A stretch of DNA of 42,777 bases from Anaerosomatales bacterium (GTDB lineage: Bacteria; Actinomycetota; Coriobacteriia; Anaerosomatales; SLCP01), in assembly GCA_029210645.1 (NCBI GenBank), contig JARGFT010000010.1, positions 40,429 through 83,205 on the forward strand, written 5' to 3'. This document shows, one piece after another, positions 16,790 through 25,310 of this stretch (within the stretch, counting starts at the first letter, position 1; the number at the start of each line of letters is the position of its first letter). Under the pieces are notes generated by a model that did no database searches, was not told the origin of the DNA, and was given only the letters and a program-made list of their open reading frames with translations. The position numbers and the translations under genes were made by a program.

Positions 16790-17515
16790 GTGGAACCGGT
16801 CACCGGCATAGCACTCGTCGATTGGGTGCTCGGCTTCCTCGATACCGCCGGCTATCCGCTCGTCTTCGGCATCACGGTCTTCGAGAACATCTTCGTTGTG
16901 GGGGCGTTGACCCCGGGGGAGACCGTGGTTGTGGCGGCCTCGTTCCTCTCGACGCCCCGGTACGGTTCGCTCCTGTGGCCGCTCGTGTGGATCTCCTCGG
17001 TACTGGGCACCACCATCGGCGCCAACATCAGCTACCTGCTCGGGCGGAAGGGCGGACGCGAGGCGCTGCTTCGCTACGGTCACCGCTTTCGAATCAGCGA
17101 GAAGCGAATCGCGGATGCCGAAGCGTACTTCCTCGTGCACGGTTCCAAGACCATATTGATCGCCCGGTTCACTGCCGGATTCAAGAGCTTCGTGCCGATG
17201 ATCGCCGGAACAGCACGGATGAAGCTGCCCTGGTTCGAGGCGTACACCCTGCTCGGTGCGGCCCTCTACACCACGATCATGGTGTTGATCGGCTACTTCC
17301 TCGGCGAGAACTTCGAACGCGCGATGGCGTGGGTCGCGGGGCTCGGGTACGCGGGTGTGACCCTGCTCGTGATCTTCGCGGCGGTCCTGCTCGTGGCGGC
17401 GCGGCGCCGCGTGAAGAGACGCCGACAGGTCAAAGCAGAACTCGAGGATGTGCTCGAGGGGGAGTACGAGGAGCTCGGGCACGTCGAGGAGCACGAGGCC
17501 GGGGAGCACCGGTGA
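16790..17515 (+). CDS. DedA-family membrane protein
   Basis: This 241-residue integral membrane protein has the DedA/SNARE-associated pattern: FGITVFENIFVVGALTPGETVV near the N-terminus, SYLLGRKGGREALLRYGHRF, and ARFTAGFKSFVPMIAGTARM before later helices. DedA proteins support membrane homeostasis, with lipid-scrambling or flippase-like roles reported for some. The substrate cannot be read from sequence. The C-terminus is highly charged (basic RRRVKRRRQ, then acidic with His). It overlaps birA by four bases, so the two are co-transcribed. Confidence 0.85.
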   Translation: MEPVTGIALVDWVLGFLDTAGYPLVFGITVFENIFVVGALTPGETVVVAASFLSTPRYGSLLWPLVWISSVLGTTIGANISYLLGRKGGREALLRYGHRFRISEKRIADAEAYFLVHGSKTILIARFTAGFKSFVPMIAGTARMKLPWFEAYTLLGAALYTTIMVLIGYFLGENFERAMAWVAGLGYAGVTLLVIFAAVLLVAARRRVKRRRQVKAELEDVLEGEYEELGHVEEHEAGEHR

Positions 17516-18462
17516 CCCGTCGCGATGAGGTGCTCGAGGCCCTGCGCGAGGCCGGTGGCGCGGGGCTCTCGGGCCAGGAGCTTGCAGGGCGCCTGGGGAT
17601 CTCGCGCGTGGCGGTGGGCAAGCACGTCTCGGCGCTGCGTGAGGCGGGCTATCGCGTGGATGCGGTGCCCGGTCGCGGATACGCTTTGACCGGAGTTCCC
17701 GATGCGCCGCTCCCTGCCGAGGTGAAGCTGTTCCTGCGCACGACGCTCTGGGAGCGTCTCGAGGGGGGCGGCGAGACCGGTTCCACCAATGCCGACGCGG
17801 CGTCGCTTGCCCGAGCCGGTGCCCCACACGGGACCGCGGTGCTCGCGGCGCGACAGAGCGCAGGCCGTGGGCGGCTCGGCCGCTCGTGGGAGTCACCGAC
17901 CGGCGGAGTCTACGTGTCCGGCGTGCTCAGGCCCGCGCTGCCCCCCGCGGCGCTCACGGGGCTGCCGCTCGCGGTGGCCGTCGGCGTCGCGGACCAGCTT
18001 GCGCGCCTCGGTGTCGATGCGGGCGTGAAGTGGCCCAACGACCTGCTGCTCGGCGGGAGGAAGCTCGCGGGTGTGCTGCTGGAGATGTCTGCCGAGGCCG
18101 ACCGCACCGCATGGGTGGTCGTGGGCGTGGGACTCAACGTGGTGAGGGCGGGGGACGGCGTCGAGGGTGCCGCGTACCTCGAGGACATCTGCGCGGTGGG
18201 TCGGGCGCGCGCGGCGGCCGCGGTGCTCGACGGGATCGCCGAGGGCTACCGGATGCTCGTGGAGGAGGGGTTCGGAGGCGTGCGCTCGCGCTTCGAGGCG
18301 CGTGACGTGCTTGCACGCCGTGCGGTGCGGGTGCGCGATGCGGACGGGCGGGTGCTGGCCGACGGCCGGGCTGTCGGGGTCGACGACGAGGGCCGCCTGC
18401 TGGTGGAAGACTCGGGTGCGCTCGTGCCGGTTGCTGCGGGTGACGTGACGCTGCGGGGGTGA
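17512..18462 (+). CDS. birA: Biotin-protein ligase and repressor BirA
   Basis: This 316-residue bifunctional BirA has an N-terminal winged helix (about residues 5-55, LSGQELAGRLGISRVAVGKHVSALR). The ligase domain follows, with TGSTNADAASLARAG, SAGRGRLGRSWESP (biotinyl-AMP site) and VKWPNDLLLGGRKLAGVLLE. A small C-terminal SH3-like domain ends the protein. The DNA-binding domain means it can repress biotin genes, and a matching operator lies at the next gene, bioY. The GTG overlaps the DedA stop by four bases. Confidence 0.94.
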   Translation: MTRRDEVLEALREAGGAGLSGQELAGRLGISRVAVGKHVSALREAGYRVDAVPGRGYALTGVPDAPLPAEVKLFLRTTLWERLEGGGETGSTNADAASLARAGAPHGTAVLAARQSAGRGRLGRSWESPTGGVYVSGVLRPALPPAALTGLPLAVAVGVADQLARLGVDAGVKWPNDLLLGGRKLAGVLLEMSAEADRTAWVVVGVGLNVVRAGDGVEGAAYLEDICAVGRARAAAAVLDGIAEGYRMLVEEGFGGVRSRFEARDVLARRAVRVRDADGRVLADGRAVGVDDEGRLLVEDSGALVPVAAGDVTLRG

Positions 18463-18505
18463 CATGGTGTGGCGGGGGAGTGCCCGAGGGGGGTCAACGG
18501 GTGCC

Positions 18506-18541
18506 TCGGGTTAGTGAGAACGATCGTTCTCACTAACCCGA
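18506..18541. repeat. 36-bp perfect palindrome after birA
   Basis: The two 18-base halves, the left one being TCGGGTTAGTGAGAACGA, are exact reverse complements with no spacer. A second inverted repeat (CCCGAGG at 18483-18489 with CCTCGGG at 18504-18510) overlaps its left arm, so the two RNA hairpins could not form together. It may be a T-less terminator for the DedA-birA transcript or an operator for an unlinked dimeric regulator; the centre GAACGATCGTTC resembles TetR-type sites. Confidence 0.8.
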
Positions 18542-18592
18542 CAGGGAGGTCAGGCCCTTCCGGCCAGACCGCTCGGCCAGCATGTCTTACCC

Positions 18593-18621
18593 TTGACGCC
18601 CCGCGCCTCTGCCGCTATACG
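18593..18621 (+). promoter_or_regulatory. Predicted bioY promoter
   Basis: TTGACG and TATACG are separated by exactly 17 bases. The expected transcription start, six to nine bases after the -10 box, coincides with the bioY ATG, so the mRNA would be leaderless. No Shine-Dalgarno sequence precedes that ATG, which agrees. Confidence 0.65.
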
Positions 18622-18648
18622 TAAACCTCATGTCGGAGACTGGTTTAC
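18621..18648. promoter_or_regulatory. BirA operator at bioY
   Basis: GTAAACC, 14 bases, then GGTTTAC form a perfect inverted repeat, the known architecture of BirA boxes in many bacteria. It begins at the last base of the -10 box and extends 19 bases into the coding sequence. BirA bound to biotinyl-AMP would therefore block transcription start. birA itself is the gene immediately upstream. Confidence 0.8.
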
Positions 18649-19196
18649 AGTACCGCGCGAGTCGCTCCCGCACTCGCGAGATGGTGACCGCAGCGCTGCT
18701 CGCGGCGTTGCTGGCTGCCTCGGCGTGGATCTCGATCCCGGTGGGCGCGGTCCCGATCACGCTCCAGGTCTTCATCGTGCTTCTGGCCGGCCTCCTGCTC
18801 ACGCCACGGGGCGCGCTCACGGCCGTAGGCGTGTACCTGCTACTCGGCGCTGCAGGGCTGCCGGTGTTCGCTGGCGGGCTGGGCGGCGCCGGGGTGCTTG
18901 CGGGGCCGACCGGCGGCTACCTCTGGGGCTTCGCACTGGGCGCGACGGCAGTGGCCTGGCTCAGCGAGCGCGGCGCTCGGCGCGTGCCCCCAACGGCAGC
19001 GAGGACCGTCGCACTGGCGGCGGGCGTGGCCCTCATCTATCTTGCGGGATGGCTGCAGCTGTCCGCGGTGACCGGCATGGGAATCTGGCCGGCGTTCGCT
19101 GTCGGCGTCGCCCCCTTCCTGCTGATCGACGTGGGCAAGGCCGCCGTCGCGCTCGGCGTGGCCCGTGCGCTCGCGAGGGCTGGGGTTACACCCTGA
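18630..19196 (+). CDS. bioY: Biotin transporter substrate-binding protein BioY
   Basis: This 188-residue membrane protein is the S component of an ECF biotin importer. Family features are the N-terminal hydrophobic helix, ISIPVGAVPITLQVFIVLLAGLLLTPRGALTAVGVYLLLGAAGLPVFAGG, and later GPTGGYLWGFALGA. About six membrane helices are expected. No ECF ATPase or EcfT genes are nearby, so it probably shares a common energising module. The ATG lies inside the BirA operator and at the predicted transcription start. A second ATG at 18681 lacks a binding site. Confidence 0.93.
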   Translation: MSETGLQYRASRSRTREMVTAALLAALLAASAWISIPVGAVPITLQVFIVLLAGLLLTPRGALTAVGVYLLLGAAGLPVFAGGLGGAGVLAGPTGGYLWGFALGATAVAWLSERGARRVPPTAARTVALAAGVALIYLAGWLQLSAVTGMGIWPAFAVGVAPFLLIDVGKAAVALGVARALARAGVTP

Positions 19197-19270
19197 TTCC
19201 ACCCCTGTCGCGGGTGTCACATGTCAGAGCCTCGGTCTAAGATGGGACGAGCACCGACCGAGGGGAGCCC

Positions 19271-20521
19271 ATGTCCGAGCGCCTGACATTCGTGCACGCT
19301 GCCGACCTGCATCTCGATGCGCCGTTCCGGCGTGTCGACGCCGCCGAGCCGCGCGTGCGCGACGCCTGCGTGGAGTCGACCTTCGCCGCGTTCGAGCGGA
19401 TCGTCGAGGTGTGCATCGAGCGCGATGCCGCCTTCCTCGTCATCGCGGGTGATGCCTACAACACGGCCGAGCGGTCCTTCCGCGCACAGAGCCGCTTCCG
19501 CGCCGGTGCGCGGCGCCTCGCCGAGGCCGGCATACGGGTCTTCCTGGCCGGGGGCAATCACGACCCGGCGAGTGCGGGTCCGGTTGCGCTGGACATGCCC
19601 GACAACGTCCACTACTTCGCTTCGGGCACGGTCGAGCGCGTGGCGTTTCCTTCCGAGAAAGACCCCGTCTGCGTGCTGTACGGCCGCAGCTTCGGGCGCG
19701 CCCGGGAGACAGCCAACCTGGCCCGGGAGTTCCGCGCCGCACCCGCCGATCCGTTCGCGATCGGGGTACTGCACGCCAACGTCGGCGGAAACCAGCAGTA
19801 CGAGCCCTACGCGCCCTGTTCGCTCGACGATCTACTCGCTGCAGGGATGGACTACTGGGCGCTCGGCCACATCCACCAGCACCAGGAGCTCGCTGCCGAA
19901 CCACCCATCGTCTATCCGGGAAGCCCACAGGGGCTCGATCCCAACGAGGCAGGCGAGCACGGCTGCGTGGTCGTCACGGTGGGCTCGTCGGGTGCCACGA
20001 CCGAGTTCGTGGAGACCGGTCAGGTCGCCTGGGACCGTCGCAGCGTCCATCTTGCCGACGCCGTCACGCTCGATGACGTGCTGGCAGCCCTGCGCGCCTC
20101 GTGCGAGAACGCCCGCGGGGCCGCCGACGGCCGGCCGGTGCTGCTCCGGGTCGACCTGGTCGGACGCAGCGAGGCGCATGCGCCGCTCGCTCGCGGCGCG
20201 ACCTTCGCCGAGCTCGTCGCGGAGGTCCGCGCCGAGCAGCTCGCGATCGCTCCCTGGGTCTGGCTCGATCGTGTGCGCGACCTCACGAAACCCGCACTCG
20301 ACCTGGACCGCGTGCGCGCCGGCGCCGACTTCGCCGCCGATCTCGTCCGCATCGCAGACGAGCTGACCGCCGACGAGGCGGCCACGCTACTCGACGACGT
20401 CCTCGACCCCGTACGCAGCGCGGCCCGCGATGTCGACCTCGACTTCGACGCAACGGCGCTTCTCGAGCGCGCGCGCGACCTGTGCCTCGACCGCCTGCTC
20501 GCCGGGGAGGAGGGTCGCTGA
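19271..20521 (+). CDS. SbcD/YhaO-like DNA exonuclease
   Basis: This 416-residue calcineurin-like metallophosphoesterase resembles YhaO/SbcD. Metal-binding motifs in order are VHAADLHLDAPF (DxH), VIAGDAYNT (GD), LAGGNHDP (GNHD), VLHANVG and LGHIHQHQ (GHxH). The second metal motif is GDAYN where GDLFD is more usual. The C-terminal 150 residues are helical and may bind its partner. The stop overlaps the start of the ATPase gene, the usual nuclease-ATPase pairing in DNA repair. A weak TAAGAT -10-like box lies about 30 bases before the ATG. Confidence 0.88.
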   Translation: MSERLTFVHAADLHLDAPFRRVDAAEPRVRDACVESTFAAFERIVEVCIERDAAFLVIAGDAYNTAERSFRAQSRFRAGARRLAEAGIRVFLAGGNHDPASAGPVALDMPDNVHYFASGTVERVAFPSEKDPVCVLYGRSFGRARETANLAREFRAAPADPFAIGVLHANVGGNQQYEPYAPCSLDDLLAAGMDYWALGHIHQHQELAAEPPIVYPGSPQGLDPNEAGEHGCVVVTVGSSGATTEFVETGQVAWDRRSVHLADAVTLDDVLAALRASCENARGAADGRPVLLRVDLVGRSEAHAPLARGATFAELVAEVRAEQLAIAPWVWLDRVRDLTKPALDLDRVRAGADFAADLVRIADELTADEAATLLDDVLDPVRSAARDVDLDFDATALLERARDLCLDRLLAGEEGR

Positions 20522-23043
20522 TGATGCGCCTGACACGGATCGAGGCAGCCCGCTTCGGGCGGCTGCACGACGCCACGCTCGGTCCGCTCGGCGACGGCCT
20601 GACCGTCGTTCTCGGCCCCAACGAGGCCGGCAAGACCACGTTCACCGCACTCGTTCGCTACCTGCTCTACGGCTTCCCGACCGAGAAGAGCGTCTCCGAG
20701 CGCCCGTACCTGAGCGAGGCAGGCACCCGCGCAGGGCGGCTCGTGTTCGAGTCCGCCGAGGGCGAGTGGATCATGGAGCGCACCGCCGGCCCGAAGGGTG
20801 GTCCGTCGAACGTGCGGGCGCTGCGCGGACCGGAGCGTCCCGGGCTGATCGATGAGATCACCAGCGGCGTGAGCGAGCAGGCGTTCAAGGTCGTCTTCGG
20901 GTTCGGCCTGGCCGAGATGGCCGCGATCGAGCACCTGCGCGGCACCGACGACGACATTATCGCCCGCCTGTACGCCGCGGGCGCAGGCCTGCGCGTGAGC
21001 CCGCAGGAGGTCCGCTCCGCGATCGAGAGTGACGCCGAGGAGCTCTACAAGCCCCGCGGCTCCAAGCCGCTGGTCAACACGCTGCTTGCAGGGGCTCGAG
21101 ACCTCCGCTCGAAGATATCCGCGCTCGAGCACGATGGGCAGGCGCTCGCCGCTGACCGGGCACGCCTGACACAGCTCGCGGCCGATCTCGAACGGGCGCG
21201 CATCGAGCGCGACGAGACCGCCGCGCTGAGCCGTACCCTCCTGGAGGAGGCGCGGGTGCTCGCGGACCTGGAGCAGACGGTCGGCGACACGGAGGAGCAG
21301 CTGGTCACCCTGAGGCGTGAGGTGCGCGATGCGTCAGCCGCGCTCGGGGCGGTCACCGTCGACGACTCCGCACTGGAGCGCTCCGCCGACATCACCTCGC
21401 TCTCCGAGGAACTCTCCGCGTTCCGACAGCGCCTCGAGTCGGTGGCAGAGCTCGAGGGAAAGGTCGCCGCGCTTGCCGCAGAGAGTGAGGGTTACCTCGC
21501 CGAGGCCGGCCTGTCCGCCGAGAGCGCCACGGCGGTCGACGCCTCACCCGAGACGCGTGCGGGGGTCGAGCGCTGGCGCGATCGTCTGCTCATCGCCGAG
21601 CAGCGGGCCGCTGCCGCTGCCGACGAGCGCGCGGTCGCCTCCGAGGAGTTCCGGGCTGCGAGCCGCCCCGATGACGCCGCCGGGTCCGGTACCCGGGATC
21701 TCGCCGCGTCACTGAAGATCGTCGCCTGGGCAGCGGTGGCGTCCGGGGTTGTGCTAGCGGCGCTCGGCGCCTTCCTGAGCCAATGGCTGGTGTTCGCGGC
21801 AGGCATCGTCCTGGCGGTGTTCGCCGGAGCGCTGGCGCTCGGAGCACGGCGGGCTCTCGTGCCCGGCCGCGCTGACCGGTCCAAACAGGAGGAGCTGGAG
21901 CGTCGCGCGGATCAGGCCACGCTCGCGGCCAAGCGCACGACACAGGACCTCATCGCTGCCCGGTCCGAGTGGGCCGAGTGGCTGGCGGCCCGGGGTCTTG
22001 CCGACGTGAGCGAGCCCGCGGCGGTGGTGCGCGTGCTCGAGCTGGTGACCGACGCGCGGCGTCGCGACAACGAGCGCGCGCAGGCCGCCGAGCGACTCGC
22101 GCGTGAATCCGGCGCGGTTGCCGCCTACATCGCCCAGGTTACAGCAGTGGCCGGTGCTCTCGGCATACCGGCGCCGACGGGGCCGCGTGAGGCCGATGCC
22201 ACGGTGGTGCGCCTGCGGGAGCGTCTGGCCACAGCGCGCACGTCCGCTGAGGCCGCTACGCGTGCGCAGGAGCGCGCTGGAGCCGCGGCCTCAGCCGTCG
22301 CCGACGCCGAGGCCCGGCAGGCGAGCGCTGCCGCCCGGGCGCAGGAGATCATCGAGCGGCTGGAAGTCGCCGGAGGACTCGCCGAGCTCTCGGCGATCGT
22401 CGAGCGCGCCGAGACGGCAGCAGCAGAGGCCCAGGAGCGCTGGGGCGCGCTCAAGAGCGAGCACGCGAGTCTCGAGACTCTGGTGGGCGAGCGCGAGCGC
22501 GAGGACACGATGGGCGCGCTTCGCCTCGATCTGGTGAGCGTCAACGAGCGCATATCCGGGCATGCGGAGCGCTACGCGGTACTCTCGCTTGCGAGCCGCC
22601 TGCTCCAGCGAGCCCAGGAGCGTTACGAGCGCGAGCGGCAGCCCGAGGTGGTCCGCGAGGCCGAGCGCATCTTCTCGATGATCACCGGAGGCGCCTACGA
22701 GCGCCTGTCGGTGCCGCTCGGCGCCTCGGCTATCGAGGTGTTCGACGCCTCCGCGCGGGCAAAGGACACGGGACGCTTGTCGACCGGCACCGCCGAGCAG
22801 CTCTACCTCGCGCTGCGTCTGGCGCTCATCGGCCAGCTGGGGGAGACCGGCGCCGCACTGCCGGTGCTGATGGACGACGTGCTCGCCAACTTCGATCCGG
22901 AGCGCAAGGCGGGTGCGGCGGCCGCGGTCGCCGAGCTTGCCCGGACGCGCCAGGTGGTCGTGTTCACGTGCCATCCCGAGACCGCCGAGGTGCTTCGCGA
23001 GGCGGCTCCGGAGATCGCGACGATCTCGCTCGACCGCTGCTAG
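20521..23043 (+). CDS. YhaN-like SMC/Rad50-type ATPase with membrane helices
   Basis: This 840-residue AAA protein partners the nuclease. Walker A is LGPNEAGKTTF at residues 31-41. Long Ala/Glu/Arg-rich coiled coils occupy residues 180-390 and 450-700. Near the C-terminus a signature region is followed by Walker B VLMDDVLANFD (about 782-792) and the switch FTCHPETAEVL. Between the coiled coils, residues about 400-447 contain two hydrophobic helices, so the coil tip may insert in the membrane, as in YhaN-type proteins. SbcC has a zinc hook at this place; none is seen here. It is shorter than typical SbcC. Confidence 0.87.
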   Translation: MMRLTRIEAARFGRLHDATLGPLGDGLTVVLGPNEAGKTTFTALVRYLLYGFPTEKSVSERPYLSEAGTRAGRLVFESAEGEWIMERTAGPKGGPSNVRALRGPERPGLIDEITSGVSEQAFKVVFGFGLAEMAAIEHLRGTDDDIIARLYAAGAGLRVSPQEVRSAIESDAEELYKPRGSKPLVNTLLAGARDLRSKISALEHDGQALAADRARLTQLAADLERARIERDETAALSRTLLEEARVLADLEQTVGDTEEQLVTLRREVRDASAALGAVTVDDSALERSADITSLSEELSAFRQRLESVAELEGKVAALAAESEGYLAEAGLSAESATAVDASPETRAGVERWRDRLLIAEQRAAAAADERAVASEEFRAASRPDDAAGSGTRDLAASLKIVAWAAVASGVVLAALGAFLSQWLVFAAGIVLAVFAGALALGARRALVPGRADRSKQEELERRADQATLAAKRTTQDLIAARSEWAEWLAARGLADVSEPAAVVRVLELVTDARRRDNERAQAAERLARESGAVAAYIAQVTAVAGALGIPAPTGPREADATVVRLRERLATARTSAEAATRAQERAGAAASAVADAEARQASAAARAQEIIERLEVAGGLAELSAIVERAETAAAEAQERWGALKSEHASLETLVGEREREDTMGALRLDLVSVNERISGHAERYAVLSLASRLLQRAQERYERERQPEVVREAERIFSMITGGAYERLSVPLGASAIEVFDASARAKDTGRLSTGTAEQLYLALRLALIGQLGETGAALPVLMDDVLANFDPERKAGAAAAVAELARTRQVVVFTCHPETAEVLREAAPEIATISLDRC

Positions 23044-23054
23044 CTGCCGCACAC

Positions 23055-23069
23055 CACCGGGGGCCGGTG
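23055..23069. terminator. Convergent-gene hairpin
   Basis: CACCGG and CCGGTG flank a GGG loop in the 31-base gap between the ATPase gene and the convergent kinase gene. The position suits a bidirectional terminator, though no T tract is present on either strand. Confidence 0.45.
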
Positions 23070-23074
23070 CGCGT

Positions 23075-24493
23075 TCAGTCCTTGAGCACGGGCAGCCGCA
23101 GGGTGAAGCGCGCGCCGCCCTCGGGACGGTTCGCGGCCTCGATCTCGCCCGCGTGCGCGGTCACGATCGCCTTGACGATCGCCAGCCCGAGCCCGGAGCC
23201 GCCGCTCGTGCGGGCACGGCTCTGCTCGGTGCGATAGAAGCGGTCGAAGAGCCGGCCCAGGCTGGCCTCGGGGATGCCGGGTCCCTCGTCCAGGACGGAG
23301 AGTACGGCCCACTCGTCCTCGGCCCCCACCTCGACCCGCACCGTGGTGCCCTCGGCCACGCGCGTCGCGTTGTCCACGAGGTTGGCGATCACCTGCTGCA
23401 ACCGGTCCGGGTCGCCGAGCACCGCGGGCGCCTGGCCCGAGACCTCGACGGTGGCCTTGCGCTCGGCGAGTAGCGGTTCGAGTGCGGCGACGGCTCGGCG
23501 GGCGACCTCGGCAAGATCGAGCCTGCGGATCGGCAGCTCCCCTGTGGCGCCCTCGATGCGCTGCAGCGCGAGCAGGTCGTTGGCAAGGCGCGCGAGACGG
23601 TCCGACTCGCGAACGATCGTCGTGAGGAACCGCTCGGCGTCAGCGGGTGCGACATCGCCGTCGAGCAACGTCTCGGCGGCTCCGCGGATCGCCGTGAGCG
23701 GCGTGCGCAGTTCGTGGCTCACGTCCGAGACGAAGCGCGATTTGCGGCGCTCCTCGTTCTTCAGCTCGCTGACCACGTGTTCGACCCGGTCGGCCATGAT
23801 GTTGAACGCCTCGGCCACCGCACGGGTCTCGCGCGCGCCTACCGGTTCGACGCGCACCGTGAAGTCCCCGCCGGCGAATGCGGCCGTGCCGGTCGCCAGG
23901 CGGCGCAGCGGGCGCGCGAGCCAGCGAGACAGCAGCTCGGCCAGCACAAGTGTCGCTACCAGGAAGGCACCGAGCGCCCAGGCGAGTTGCTGTCGGTACT
24001 CGCGCAGCAGCAGCGTCACCGAGAGCGTGGGAGCAGAGGTGTACGTGGCCCCGATGATCTCACCGCCGGACCTGATCGGGTGGGCCACGTACATCGTGAA
24101 CAGCTCTTCCTCACCGGTGCGGGTGAACGCTCCGTACCTGCCGGCGAGCGCCTCCTGTATCTCGGCGCGCTCGCTGTAATCGATGCCCACGCCGGTCTCG
24201 CCCGCCGAGTCGGCCACCGCCACGCCCGCCCCGTCCAGGATGCGCAGTCGCGACGAGAGGTCAGGGTCCGCTTCGGCCAGTGCGGCCTGCAGCGATCCTG
24301 CCCCGCCGATCCCCCGCTCGCCCATGATCGCAGAGGCCACGAGCGCCTCACTGCCGAGACGGCTCTCGAGCTGGCGCAGGCCGAGCGACTCCATCTGGGC
24401 GAGGAAGTACCAGGAGAGCCCCGCCGCCGAGATGATCGCAACGGCAAGCAGCGAGGCGAAGAGCCGGGCCCGGATCGACAGGCTCAGGTACAT
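23075..24493 (-). CDS. Sensor histidine kinase (PhoR/WalK-like)
   Basis: This 472-residue kinase has membrane helices at about 12-33 and 169-190, flanking an extracytoplasmic sensor region of about 135 residues. A HAMP domain follows (WLARPLRRLATGTAAFAGGDF). HisKA has SDVSHELRTPLTAIRG with the phospho-accepting His260. HATPase motifs are VIANLVDNATRVA (N box), LDEGPGIPEASLGRLFDRF (G1/F box) and GGSGLGLAIVKAIV (G2). It lies seven bases after its response regulator gene in the same operon. The signal cannot be read from sequence. The ribosome binding site is weak, which suggests translational coupling. Confidence 0.93.
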   Translation of the reverse strand: MYLSLSIRARLFASLLAVAIISAAGLSWYFLAQMESLGLRQLESRLGSEALVASAIMGERGIGGAGSLQAALAEADPDLSSRLRILDGAGVAVADSAGETGVGIDYSERAEIQEALAGRYGAFTRTGEEELFTMYVAHPIRSGGEIIGATYTSAPTLSVTLLLREYRQQLAWALGAFLVATLVLAELLSRWLARPLRRLATGTAAFAGGDFTVRVEPVGARETRAVAEAFNIMADRVEHVVSELKNEERRKSRFVSDVSHELRTPLTAIRGAAETLLDGDVAPADAERFLTTIVRESDRLARLANDLLALQRIEGATGELPIRRLDLAEVARRAVAALEPLLAERKATVEVSGQAPAVLGDPDRLQQVIANLVDNATRVAEGTTVRVEVGAEDEWAVLSVLDEGPGIPEASLGRLFDRFYRTEQSRARTSGGSGLGLAIVKAIVTAHAGEIEAANRPEGGARFTLRLPVLKD

Positions 24494-24500
24494 CGGTTCG

Positions 24501-25208
24501 TCACGCCTGGATACGATAGCCGTAGCCGCGCACGGTCTCGACCACAGCGGAATCGACGCCGGCGGCGGCGAGTTTGTCGCGCAACCGCTTGATGTGCGTG
24601 TCGACCGTCTTGGTCTCCACGAGGTACTCCCAGCCCCAGGCCTGCTTGAGCAGCTGCTCGCGGCTGAGCACGTTGCCGGGGTAGCGCATCAGCGTGGCGA
24701 GCAGTTCGAACTCGCGCGGCGTCAGATCGATCAGCGCCCCGCCGAAGTGCGCTTCGTGCGTCGACTCGTCGAGTTCGATCCCGGCCGCCTCCAGCCGTTC
24801 ACCGGGCAGTTGGTCGGGGTGCGTGGGGGCGTGGGCCGCCGAGCGTCGCAGCAGTGCCTTCACCCGCGCCTGCAGCTCCCGGATCCCGAACGGCTTTGCC
24901 AGATAGTCGTCGCCGCCGAGTTCGAGTCCCACGACCTTGTCGAGCTCGGTGTCGCGGGCCGAGAGGAAGAGCACCGGGACCTCGCTGCGCACGCGTAGCT
25001 TGCGGCAGACTTCGTAGCCGTCCGAGCCGGGCAGCATGATGTCGAGGATGACGAGGTCGAACTCATGGGCTGCGGCCAGTTCGAGTGCCTCGTCGCCGGT
25101 CGAGGCGGTCTGGACCTCGTACCCTTCCTTCTTCAGGTTGTACGAGACGAACTCGAGGATCGAGTCCTCGTCGTCGACGACGAGGATCCGCGCAGTTCCG
25201 GTGGTCAT
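24501..25208 (-). CDS. OmpR/PhoB-family response regulator
   Basis: This 235-residue regulator has a receiver domain (ILVVDDEDSILEFVSYNL, LVILDIMLPGSDGYEVCRKL with phospho-acceptor Asp56, and LAKPFGIREL). A C-terminal winged helix follows (LTPREFELLATLMRYPGNVLSREQLL, then VDTHIKRLRDKL). The ATG is chosen over an upstream GTG because GGGAGG lies six bases before it on the minus strand. It is the first gene of the two-gene operon and is divergent from coaX. Targets are unknown. Confidence 0.94.
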   Translation of the reverse strand: MTTGTARILVVDDEDSILEFVSYNLKKEGYEVQTASTGDEALELAAAHEFDLVILDIMLPGSDGYEVCRKLRVRSEVPVLFLSARDTELDKVVGLELGGDDYLAKPFGIRELQARVKALLRRSAAHAPTHPDQLPGERLEAAGIELDESTHEAHFGGALIDLTPREFELLATLMRYPGNVLSREQLLKQAWGWEYLVETKTVDTHIKRLRDKLAAAGVDSAVVETVRGYGYRIQA

Positions 25209-25310
25209 GCGGCGCCTCCCGGTGTCGCGGGTTACCTGGGCCGATGATACCATTGAGCGCGCGGGTGCCTCTCGCGCGTCACCGTACCGTCACACAAGGG
25301 GGGAGCAGCG

